A DNA stretch of 64,000 nt from Spizellomyces punctatus DAOM BR117. Its lineage: Eukaryota; Chytridiomycota; Chytridiomycetes; Spizellomycetales; Spizellomycetaceae. The position numbers and the translations under genes are program-made. The notes under the pieces are model-generated. The model made no database searches and was not told the origin of the DNA. It worked only from the letters and a program-made list of their open reading frames with translations. Of this stretch, positions 45,301 through 53,824 are shown piece after piece (position 1 is the first letter of the stretch; the number at the start of each line of letters is the position of its first letter). The DNA lies in the NCBI RefSeq assembly GCF_000182565.1, contig NW_015971542.1, positions 1,346,873 through 1,410,872 of the forward strand. Reading direction: 5' to 3'.

Positions 45301-46277
45301 CTGTTGATGTTCCCATGTACAAAGGTTTTGCCCTGGAAGGTCTACCCAACCGTGATTCCTTAAAGTACGTTGATATGTACAATTTGGGCGACATTAAGAA
45401 TATGGATACCATGTTTCGTGGCACGCTGAGGTACAAGGTATGCATACCCATTTGCGCGCGACTTTTGTATGGGATTTGGAAGATGACATCTGGATTCGGA
45501 CAGGGATATTGTGCTTTGATGGCAGCGTTCAAGGACATTGGACTCTTGAACACTGAGCGACGAAACGATATTCAGGGAGGCTTGTCCTGGGTAAGCTGAC
45601 AACCAGCGATCCTTCTCAATCAATTGCTCACTGTCATTGCTACAGAGTGAATTGATGGAGTCCATGTTGGGCAAGAAGGGCGACCGACGACAAGCCTTGG
45701 CGGCCAAGCTCTCGCTCAGCCCCCAAAACCCGGAACACGCCGCGCGGCTCGAGACGGTCGTGGGCGCTCTTGAGTGGTGATTATCATCATTGTTCTCACT
45801 TTCGTCCCCTGCTTTGCTCAACATTGATATTGTAGGCTCGGCATGCTCTCAGAAGATACACCTGTCGCTCCCTCTGAGACCGTCCTAGACGCTTTCTGCG
45901 CTCTCCTCCAAAGTCGCCTGGTGTACGGACTCGGTGAACGTGATATGGTAGCAATGCACCACGAATTTGGCATTCAGTGGCGAAACGGTTCCAAGGAGAA
46001 ACGGACGTCCACCCTTGTCGCGTACGGTGATCCCAATTCTTATTCGGCAATGGCTAAAACTGTTGGCCTTCCGGCTGCCATTGGGGCGGAGATGCTTTTG
46101 GATGGTGAGCTTCATCTTTTCCAAGCAGCGTGGGACACTTACACTAATAACGAGTCTACAGGCAACTTGACGAGAAAGGGTGTGATTGCACCAATGACAA
46201 AAGATATTTATGAGCCTATGCTCGTCAAATTAGAAGAGGAGGGTATTCGCTTCGTAGAGGCAGTTGCCAAGTTGTAG
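42319..46277 (+). CDS. AASS: Bifunctional lysine-ketoglutarate reductase / saccharopine dehydrogenase (AASS-type)
   Basis: One continuous plus-strand gene encodes both domains. The N-terminus (MLRANPPLRAGRRAATWCSR) is a mitochondrial-type presequence. LKR part: VGIRREAKNRWERRVPLMPE, ADIIVGVKEVPIEQLIENKT, FSHTHKGQKYNMPLLQAILD, GYAGMIDGMHGLGHRLLALG, TGDGNVARGAMHVFKCLPHE and TVADVSCDINGSLEFMSHSS. Then the linker typical of AASS: NPFFMYDPATG, GKGVQIMSIDNLPTELPLEA. SDH part: RVLLLGSGFVSAPLVDYLLR (Rossmann), NMVTASYISPEI, LNEVGLDPGIDHLTAMKMFD, SWCGGLPAPEASDNPLGYKF and VGLPAAIGAEMLLDGNLT. The stop is at 46275-46277 after VEAVAKL. In animals and plants this protein degrades lysine; in fungi the reactions are normally run for synthesis by separate Lys1 and Lys9. 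LYS4 is 3.4 kb upstream. About 15 short introns were inferred. Confidence 0.92.
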
Positions 46278-46590
46278 ATGTAGTCAATGGAATATCGCAA
46301 GTATGTAATATATAGATGACATTGAAAACAGTTGTTAGAAACAACCAGTTGCTGACCCGGCAATGTGGTTTTCCGTACCAAGACGGATATGCTGGGATTC
46401 CATGTATGCTGATACACGAAGATGAGGGGATCTACGCTATTACTAACTACTTTTGCCCCATTGTCACCTAACGACTAATGGAGGGTCTAAGAAACATTGA
46501 TATCCTGTAACATGGCATTACGGTAAATTGTCCAAAAATAGTCCAAGTCACTAACAGAGTATCCATAGCGCGTCTCATCCCACTCTATCT
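46278..46590. other. Convergent intergenic region, LKR-SDH / ISU1
   Basis: About 313 bp between facing stop codons. Only 3' flanking sequence is evident; short open frames have no family match. Confidence 0.4.
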
Positions 46591-47234
46591 CTACGCAAGA
46601 GGTGCTAGAGGCTTCAACCCTCGGGCCGCCCGCTTCGCTTCCCAATCTTTAACCGCAGACTTTATGGCATCCTCTGCCAACACTGTCAATAGCGCCGACT
46701 ATCAGCCAAACGAACCCAGATGAATGAATACAAAATATCACTTACTAGAACAATGCAACTTGACAGGCGGCAAAGACAGCTCTTTTGCAATATCCGTATT
46801 TGTAATCTTTTTTGCATCCCATACTTTCAACCCCTTGATCTTCTCCGTCGCCAATGAACTACTAGCAATCGCCGATCCACATCCAAATGTTTTGAACTTG
46901 ACTTCTTGTATTTCCCCCGTCGCTTCGTCCACCATTATTTGCAACTTCATAACATCGCCGCAAGCTGGTGCTCCGACGAGCCCCGTGCCAACATTTGGAT
47001 CGTTTTTCGAAAGGGATCCGACATTTCGGGGGCGCTCATAATGATCTATCACCTAAAGCCTCGCCTCGTTAGACGTTTTCCAGTACATGACTCAAACAAG
47101 CAAACGGAACCGATAGAAACCTTTTCGTGATATTGTCGACATTGCGACAGCGTTGAAGTGGTGCTCAACACCGACCTTCGAGCTGTTCTTGTCGTCGATC
47201 GGCACAGCGAGCCTCTAGCTGCGTTCAGGAACAT
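46591..47234 (-). CDS. ISU1: Iron-sulfur cluster scaffold protein ISU1 (IscU)
   Basis: Mitochondrial scaffold on which Fe-S clusters are built, working with Nfs1, frataxin and the Ssq1/Jac1 chaperones. Exon 1 from ATG 47234 encodes a Ser/Thr/Arg-rich presequence (MFLNAARGSLCRSTTRTARR) ending CRQYHEK. Exon 2 gives VIDHYERPRNVGSLSKNDPN, GTGLVGAPACGDVMKLQIMV, FKTFGCGSAIASSSLATEKI and the Hsp70-binding LPPVKLHCS. The three cluster Cys (in APACGD, FGCGSA and KLHCS) and the Asp are intact. The last exon gives LAEDAIKSAVKDWEAKRAAR and ends LKPLAPLA; the stop is at 46591-46593. The sequence is very close to the universal family. Confidence 0.95.
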
Positions 47235-47581
47235 GGCAGCGGTACAAAGAGGAAGGGAAGAAGGGATAACGGGTGGCAGATGGACGACGGGGTTGGAAAG
47301 ACAAACGCAAACAAGATTGATCGGCTTAGGAAATTTATCCGTAGAATAAGCACTAGAGCCGGTTCGAGGGAGTCAATTTATTCTAATAAAACGGAACTTT
47401 TCTTCCCCGTTCGACGGGCATGTGTTCGCCCGTGTTGTGCGGCAGATCAGTCAAAATGGTACGTTGAAAGCTTACAGGATTTGGAGGAATTTGAAGAGGG
47501 ACGAAGGATGGAATAGCATCAATACCTTATCTACATTGCCTGAAAACCAATGTTGAAACAAACTATCATGCGCTGACGTTC

Positions 47582-48007
47582 ATGTGGAGAGAGATGATGG
47601 CTACAGTTTTGTTTGTTCACTTCTCTAACCTCTCACTCTGTAGATCCGCCCAACAAGCGCACAAGCTGGATGTACTTGACTACAGCAAGGTTCATCGGTT
47701 TGGTTATGACCAGAAACTTGTGTGCAACTTGACGATGATCTGGCTTTCCCGAAGACCGACGGCGGATGTATTCTCACCTCGTGCAGTACAGCGTCTTGCG
47801 GATAAGTCAAATCACCTCTCAATTGCACATGCTAGTCCATCTGGTGTTCCTGGTATTCAGCAGGTACGATATCGCATGACCTATTTCAGTGACTGTTCTT
47901 TGCCCATGAGGCCGTGGACGTTACTTAGTTCTGGCGTGCAAGATAAAAAACAGCCCTCATATGCCATCGTTTTGTCGTCGGTCTCAGCGGTGGAAGTTGC
48001 GGCATGA
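47582..48007 (+). CDS. Unassigned open reading frame between ISU1 and NSRP1
   Basis: A 141-codon frame (MWREMMATVLFVHFSNLSLC and onward) lies in the 843-bp space between the ISU1 start and the NSRP1 stop. No family resemblance. It contains a CTCTGTAG acceptor at about 47642 and a GTACGATATCGC donor at about 47861, so the real exon may be about 47643-47860, joined upstream to a segment at about 47345-47458 (frame with KRNFSSPFDGHVFARVVRQI) by a GTACGTTG donor. That join would change the frame to PPNKRTSWMYLTTARF and stop soon after. None of these models is convincing. The neighbouring 47235-47345 region is presumed ISU1 promoter. Confidence 0.3.
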   Translation: MWREMMATVLFVHFSNLSLCRSAQQAHKLDVLDYSKVHRFGYDQKLVCNLTMIWLSRRPTADVFSPRAVQRLADKSNHLSIAHASPSGVPGIQQVRYRMTYFSDCSLPMRPWTLLSSGVQDKKQPSYAIVLSSVSAVEVAA

Positions 48008-48077
48008 CATTCCAGGATTCATCATCCATTGCTATTTATAAAAATCTCCCCAAAAAATATTTGAATAAATGAAAGTG

Positions 48078-49380
48078 CTAGTCTGAATCTTCTTCTGGTT
48101 GCTGTGCTTGTGCCTTTTTTCTTGCCAGATATCTCGCTCGAGCATCGGATACTGTCTCGTCCGTGGTCTTTCTTGCCAGCTTGCGAGCGAGTTCCTCTTG
48201 CTCCCTTTCCTTTCTTTTACGATCTTCTTCCTCCTTCTCCTGTTGCTGTCGTAGTACCAGCTCTCGTGCTCTCGCTTGCTGCTCTTTGGCTGCTCGTCTC
48301 TCCATCAACCGGGCCCTTTCCTCCTCCGCTTTCTTAGCTGCATACTGGCGTGCTTCCCGCTCCCGTTCCTCCCGCTCTTGCGCTTGTCGTTTGACAGTTC
48401 GTGATGTCAAATTGAGACCTCCTGACAAAAGTTGCCGCTTGTCGACCACTTCCTCTGAATCGTTCAGTTGAACAAGACCTTTCCGTATTGCCTCCTTTTT
48501 TAGCGTATCATCTTGAATGTCCATCTCCTCTACCTCTTCCTGTGGCGTGTCATCCTTGTTCGTCTTTGGATTAATGACCAGAGGATCCCGATCACTCTGA
48601 TTCAAGATATCTCGATAAAACGCCGTCATATCTCCCCCCTTTGTGACATCCCTTTCCAATGCTTCTCGTCGCTTTTCTTCCTCCTCTATCCGCTTCAGCT
48701 CTGCTACTTGTTGTTTGTATGCTCCTGTAACAAATTTTTCCTTGTCTCCAAATTGCTCGCCTTCTTCTTCTCGTTCTCGTTGGACTTTACGCAACTCTGC
48801 TCGTTCCAATTCGATTTTGCGTTTAGCGGAGGCTTTGATGAGGGCGGCCATGTACCGTGGCTGTTGAACATGCAAACAAAGGTCATTGTTCATCCAGCTT
48901 AACAGAGATGTACGATCATCGCCTGACCTTCTTAACAATCCCGCCGTCGGGATTGTCTTTGCTTTTCTTCTTCTCCAACTCTGCTCTTTTCAGGTCATCA
49001 TACACAGCATCATAGTCAAACACACTAGGGTCTTCCTCTAACGCTTTCTTATGCTCCTCTTCTGCAAGCCGTGACCTTTGCGCCTGCACTGCCCTCAATT
49101 CCTTATTTACTCGCTTTTGCTCATCCGTTCTTCCACCAGCGCTTGCAGAGAAGCTAGTGATCGATTCGTCTTCCTGTTCTTGATCACTATCGGAATCTGG
49201 TGCCTCAAATACCTTTGCTCGCGAGAGCTTCTTGCCGAGAGTAAACTTTGTACCAGAAGCACCAGTGTTTGCAATTGTGTTCGCTGGAGGGTCCTTTTTG
49301 CCCTTGACAATTAGCCCGTACTTTGGCAATGCGGACCCGCTCTTGCTGGAGACATTCCGCAGGGACCCGTTAGAAGCCAT
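48078..49380 (-). CDS. NSRP1: Nuclear speckle splicing regulatory protein 1 (CCDC55)
   Basis: Coiled-coil nuclear protein that affects alternative splicing. Two main exons. Exon 1 from ATG 49380: MASNGSLRNVSSKSGSALPK, YGLIVKGKK, AKVFEAPDSDSDQEQEDES, then VNKELRAVQAQRSRLAEEEH and EEDPSVFDYDAVYDDLKRAE, the DUF2040 core with the FDYDAVYDD motif. Exon 2 continues PRYMAALIKASAKRKIELER, GDKEKFVTGAYKQQVAELKR, and GGDMTAFYRDILNQSDRDPL, then long K/E/R-rich coiled coil, ending KKAQAQQPEEDSD and a stop at 48078-48080. The KFVT.AYK.Q..E and MT.FYR..L motifs are typical of the family. The RS-rich tail of animal NSRP1 is replaced by the charged coiled coil. Confidence 0.9.
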
Positions 49381-49676
49381 ATGTAAATCGCTTCAGTCCA
49401 GTTACTTAAAACAGTTCGAAAGGGGTGTGGATGTGACGAATGGCGCAAAGAATTTGAGGTTGGCCCGATCGTGAGATCTGTCGCAGAATGGAGTACGTGT
49501 ATTTCAGCATACTGTGCCCCCTTCACACTCGGTCGTGACGTCCAATGCCCGATAACTACACAAACGTATATGTATATTTCTCATATGCATCGCTAATTGT
49601 ATCACTGTAGGTACATGCAGGAATGCATTATAAACAATATAAATAAATGATCATTAAATACTGCTATTAACCTAAT
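49381..49676. other. Intergenic region, NSRP1 start / SUA5 stop
   Basis: About 296 bp. It contains the NSRP1 promoter and the SUA5 3' flank, with an AT-rich stretch (AATATAAATAAATGATCATTAAAT) near 49637. No gene seen. Confidence 0.4.
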
Positions 49677-50933
49677 CTAAGAGATAGTTATCACTCTTGA
49701 GGCCGCTTTTCGCAGGCGGTTCATGACGGCAAGCCCTTCTCTCTCTTCGGTGACTCCTTCCACAAGAATAAGTTGGGCCCCGCGCTCCTCCAACGTACGC
49801 AGGCCCTTGAAGAGCTCTCTCGCAACCTTGTCAGCAGTTTCACCCAAATAGAGTTCCATAACTACGCCGCTTGATATAGCTTCCCTTTTCTCGCTATTAT
49901 CGCCTTGAGTACAAGGGCGCAAACCGGTCCGCATAATCCCAATTTTTGACTTATCCTCCGATGAGATGAGATGTGTCCTGGTAAATTCATTGACAGCATT
50001 TCGCAACTTTGCTGTGCCAGTGTCAAGCAAAGAAGCTTGTTCAGCAAGCTCAAATAGAATCACCTCAGCTTCGGGGGTGTAATGACGGTATTTCATTCCC
50101 GGAGTTGTTGGTGCTGCCTCCATATCCTTGTCCACAAAATCTCTTCTGTATACTCTGAGTTTCTCCAGTCCAGGCAAGCTTTTTAACTCCTCAACAGTGA
50201 TACCACCTGGACGGAGAATTGCAGGAGGTGTAGCAAGTCCATCCAAGACGGTACTTTCGACACCATATCCACATGGCCCTCCATCCAAAATCAAAGGTAC
50301 ACGCCCTGCCAGATCTGCCAGTACGTGAGACGCTAGAGTAGGCGATGGGCGTCCGCTGGTATTGGCAGAAGGTGCAGCCAATGGAAATCCACAAGCTTCT
50401 ATCAATGCACGTGCTATCGGGTGTGAAGGGAACCTTACGGCAACAGTATCGTGCCCTCCAGTCACTGCCAGCGGAACTTGAGGACCACGGGGGACAAGAA
50501 TGGTGAGTGGACCTGGCCATGTCCTTGCAATTGCTGCGGTGTAAACCGATGGAATGTGTGGAGACGACAAAGGGAGTAGAGACTCGAGCATTTTTAAGGA
50601 AGAAACGTGAACTATGAGCGGATTATCGCTCGGTCGCCCTTTGGCGCGGAAAATCTTTGCGACAGCGTCTGCATTGAGGGCGTTGGCACCGAGGCCATAA
50701 ACCGTCTCTGTTGGAAAAGCAACAACATTGTTTGAGCGCAAGATATCGGCAGCATGCTGGAGGGTGGTTAAGTCAGCTTGGTACGAGGGCGTTGGTGGGG
50801 GATTGAGGACAAGTGGGGAGGCAGGTTCGTAGAGATGGTCATGGGTCGTTGGTTCGGCAGGCTGAGCAGGCCATGGGAAGGATTGAGGATCTATGGAAAG
50901 GCATTCCGTGTCGATCGCAGGTGGCTCTTCCAT
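49677..50933 (-). CDS. SUA5: Threonylcarbamoyl-AMP synthase SUA5
   Basis: Makes threonylcarbamoyl-AMP from threonine, bicarbonate and ATP for the t6A37 modification of tRNAs. Single exon, 418 residues, the usual length for two-domain SUA5. A Pro-rich N-terminus (residues 1-50) precedes the YrdC domain: NNVVAFPTETVYGLGANALN, KIFRAKGRPSDNPLIVHV (substrate-binding KxR...P), TWPGPLTILVPR, VAVRFPSHPIARALI, FPLAAPSANTSGRPSPT and GYGVESTVLDG, RPGGIT. The linker TPGMKYRHYTPEAEVIL leads to the Sua5 C-terminal domain with ELYLGETADKVARELFKGLR and NRLRKAASRVITIS. Intronless, in contrast with most neighbours. Divergent from the mL67 gene with 156 bp between starts. Confidence 0.95.
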   Translation of the reverse strand: MEEPPAIDTECLSIDPQSFPWPAQPAEPTTHDHLYEPASPLVLNPPPTPSYQADLTTLQHAADILRSNNVVAFPTETVYGLGANALNADAVAKIFRAKGRPSDNPLIVHVSSLKMLESLLPLSSPHIPSVYTAAIARTWPGPLTILVPRGPQVPLAVTGGHDTVAVRFPSHPIARALIEACGFPLAAPSANTSGRPSPTLASHVLADLAGRVPLILDGGPCGYGVESTVLDGLATPPAILRPGGITVEELKSLPGLEKLRVYRRDFVDKDMEAAPTTPGMKYRHYTPEAEVILFELAEQASLLDTGTAKLRNAVNEFTRTHLISSEDKSKIGIMRTGLRPCTQGDNSEKREAISSGVVMELYLGETADKVARELFKGLRTLEERGAQLILVEGVTEEREGLAVMNRLRKAASRVITIS

Positions 50934-51089
50934 GACAATTGCAGGTGGAAAAGCGAGCCAAAGGCAAAGCGATTCCTTTGCTTACCTGACCTATGGTTGC
51001 CATGGAGCTTCAAGTGAGTCACCAGGCAGATGGAAAATCGCTTTGGAACTCGTCTTTGTTTTTGTCCATCTTTTTGGGAGGCCGTAGCG

Positions 51090-51909
51090 ATGCACAAGTT
51101 ATACTTTTTCCGAAACCAAATAACATCAAGGGTGCTGGTGAGCCCTGTCTTTAGAATGGACGTGAGTAACAGCTAGAGTTGGGCGCGCGTTTTCCTTGGT
51201 CGGAAGCTCTCCCGCTAACAGTTTTTTCCACCAGTCCGCCATTCTGAGCCAGATTGGCGAACACCGGCCCGGTTTGCGTATACGTGGAGATCATTGGGTA
51301 CCATTTGCTGTGTTAACGGGAGTGAAACGACCGGAAACTCTGCAAGCGATTCAGGCACATGTAGTTAAGAAGGTGTCCAAGGACCCAATCGCATACTACC
51401 GACTCCCTCTGCCCGAGACAAAGAGAAATCCGTTCGTTCCCCGCCCCCCACGATCAAAGAACCCTTTTGCACAAAAAGCACAGAAACCCTTCCAAAGAGT
51501 TGATCCGTTGGCGCCATGGACAGTTCCAGAGGATGTAAAAGCCAAAGTCATAGATCTGTGCAAGACGCTCACCTTTAATCCAGTGGTAAAAGCAGAAGTT
51601 GAGAGCAGTTTGAGTGCGCCACTCATAGGAGAAGCCATAGTAGGAGAGGAGGCAAACACTGAGCACGGTGACTCTGTGATCCCATCTGATTATGAGTTGG
51701 GACAATATACAATATGGTGGGAGCGGGAACAATACAGATATTTGGTGGAAGAAAGCGCTGAGGGGTTGGTATGGCCGGAATTTGTGGAACACAGAAAGTT
51801 GAAATTGATTAGAAACCGGTATCCGGCTGTGCCCGGGTTCGACGTGAAAGCCCTCGATGATGCGGCTTCCCTGGGAGCCTCCCAACCCACAAGCACTACT
51901 GTAGTATAG
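51090..51909 (+). CDS. MHR1: Mitochondrial large-subunit protein mL67 (MHR1-like)
   Basis: Fungal mitoribosomal protein mL67, also known in yeast as Mhr1 for mtDNA recombination. Exon 1 (51090-51161) encodes MHKLYFFRNQITSRVLVSPV FRMD; a 73-nt phase-0 intron leads to SAILSQIGEHRPGLRIRGDH WVPFAVLTGVKRPETLQAIQ. The FRN...VL.S opening and the R.RxDxW..... core parallel yeast Mhr1 (FRN, VLYS, RRDIW). The rest is basic and Pro-rich (KRNPFVPRPPRSKNPF) and then helical (IWWEREQYRYLVEESAEGLV). The identification rests on these two short blocks plus size and layout, so it is moderate. Stop at 51907-51909. The unspliced frame from 51196 would lose the conserved start. Confidence 0.62.
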
Positions 51910-52127
51910 ATAGAATGTATCCGCATGGCATATATACATGATATATTTCATTTCCCAACTGTCGTCATCCCTTGTGCCCGCATCAGTTCGGTAGTTCTTT
52001 GATGCACCACGGACAGTCGCTTGGGATTGGTAGCTGAGCCATGCATAGCGTCTGGTCTGGGAATCTCTGACCGACGATGCACGGAAAAGCGCAGAAGCAT
52101 GTATAATGGATGGAATCGAGTTCTGTT

Positions 52128-53481
52128 TCAGTGTGAATGCTAACGAAACCAGAATGGTTAGCAGCGATCTCAAGTCCAACATCACGGACTGACTCGTACC
52201 TCCACTGCCAACAATAAGGGGGAAAATATTCCCCCAAGTAAGCATATTATCTGTGTCAACGACAGCTTTTTGTCGTGCCCTCCCCCGCCACCCGATCGTC
52301 CCTTGCCAGTTACATATATTTCGGGAAGAATGTGGACCGTTGCCACGTAAAGGAATGTCCCCTGTAATGACGTTTCAAATGAACAGACGAACCATTGCAC
52401 ATTAAAACAGCACATCGAATACCCACTGCACTGAACAAAAGTAGAATTCCAGTCCACTTGTGCATGATTATAGGATCATCTATTCCGTAATTGAAAAGCA
52501 GTGTATAGGTCGCGATCGCCGCCAGCGGGGCCGCTAGAGAGAACACCAGCAGATGCTGTCGGACTACTTTGCGAGTATGCCCTTCTGCCAAAAGGAACGT
52601 GGCAAGACCAAATGCAGACGGCGCTTTATGGAGCATGATCGCCAGGAAGACAATTAGCTCCAGACTTGTCCGGTCTACGTCGAGTGTTCAGTCAGGGTTC
52701 TATGACCTATGAACTAATAATGGAATGCAAAAGACGCACCTGATGCCGATGCCGCGCCCAAAGCAATACCGTCCGCGGCTGCATGGACAACCAAGCCGAT
52801 AGTTGCTGCAGTTTTTGTATTTTTATACGGGGCAACATCCCGAAAGTCGTTGACCGTAACAATATGCGAGGAACTTTTATGGCTATGACCGAAATGTCCT
52901 GCATTCTCTATCAAGAACATGAAGGCAAACCCAATGGCCAGCGCTGCGCCAATGTATCGATGTGCTTCGAATGCAGAGTGATCATGGTGATCGGTATGTG
53001 CGCTCTGCTCCTCTATGATCTCACCGTTCTCTGCTATTTTGCGAGGGTGCTCCACGTCTTGCTGAGCGCGTCGGGCTAATTGCAGTGCACGTCTGCCAGT
53101 CGACGTGCGCGGTATTGTTGCATCCCACCAAGAAACAGAGCTTGGGGCCTGTCCGTCCCTTTTTGCCAGTCCTGTTTCCTGCTTTGAAGATATTATATCT
53201 GCCCCTAATTCAGAACTCCTTCTTTCATGTCGAGTTCCCGCTTCGACCGCCGCCGCTCGCTCCTCTGCCAATTGGTTCTTCAATTGTACCGAATACAGTG
53301 TTTCCACTCCCTCTGGCAGAATGACTATGAGTGCTGTTCCCACCAGCATGCCCGAACCAAAGGTCGACACAAGCCGTAGCCGCTCTTCCGAAAAATGGAA
53401 CGCGAGCGGTATGTTTCCGGCTAAAAAGGACCCCGACAGCATGGAGAAGGAGAGGATCAATAGCCACAAAAACGAGTCCAT
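52128..53481 (-). CDS. SLC39A9: ZIP9-type zinc transporter (SLC39A9)
   Basis: ZIP-family metal transporter of the SLC39A9 subgroup, usually in Golgi or secretory membranes, bringing zinc into the cytosol. Start ATG 53481: MDSFLWLLILSFSMLSGSFL AG, NIPLAFHFSEERLRLVSTFG, SGMLVGTALIVILPEGVETL. A long hydrophilic loop (about residues 70-170) has a His motif HTDHHDHS. Then FAFMFLIENAGHFGHSH, the ZIP signature VHAAADGIALGAASAS, and HKAPSAFGLATFLLAEG. The last exons give GTFLYVATVHILPEIYV, GGIFSPLLLAVE and HSH, matching the family end LLLSVGHQH. The stop at 52128-52130 is reached through an intron with donor GTACGA and branch CTAAC. Pore His and Asp residues are intact. Confidence 0.9.
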
Positions 53482-53824
53482 TGTCGCTTTCTGTACACAG
53501 GACCGATCAATGATATATGGAAATGGAAATGCTCGCTGCTCGCAAGGGCGGAGAGGGATCAGAAAATGGGCGAGACGAGTGACGTTTTACTTTAGGAAAG
53601 ACCGCTGTTTGTCGTCGTCGTCGATCAGCCCCGCCCTGCAGCGCTTTCATTTGGCCTGAAACGGATTTAATTGTGGCTTAGACCCATTAGCAAGCAATCT
53701 GGACGCGTCCAAGCCAACTCCGCGCCGAAACGACTTTGAGCTTTTCGCTTGGTCTTTCTGCATTTTGGCATCTTGGTCGGTCATATGTGCTTGATTGGTA
53801 TAGGATTGTAATGTATTAGTAGCT
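53482..53824. other. Divergent intergenic region, ZIP9 / WDR19
   Basis: About 343 bp between starts on opposite strands. A minus-strand frame (53784 to 53647, MTDQDAKMQKDQAKSSKSF and so on) is present but has no family match and overlaps the presumed WDR19 5' UTR. Promoter region for both genes. Confidence 0.4.

Noticed and set aside
51454-52245. A 263-codon minus-strand frame opposite mL67 and its 3' flank
   Set aside because: It has no recognisable domains and lies antisense to the MHR1-like gene and into ZIP9 intron sequence; ZIP9 ends properly at HSH and a stop at 52128.
53647-53784. A 45-codon minus-strand frame (MTDQDAKMQKDQ and so on) as a small gene
   Set aside because: It has no family match, overlaps the WDR19 5' flank and lies within the ZIP9-WDR19 promoter gap; length is within chance expectation.
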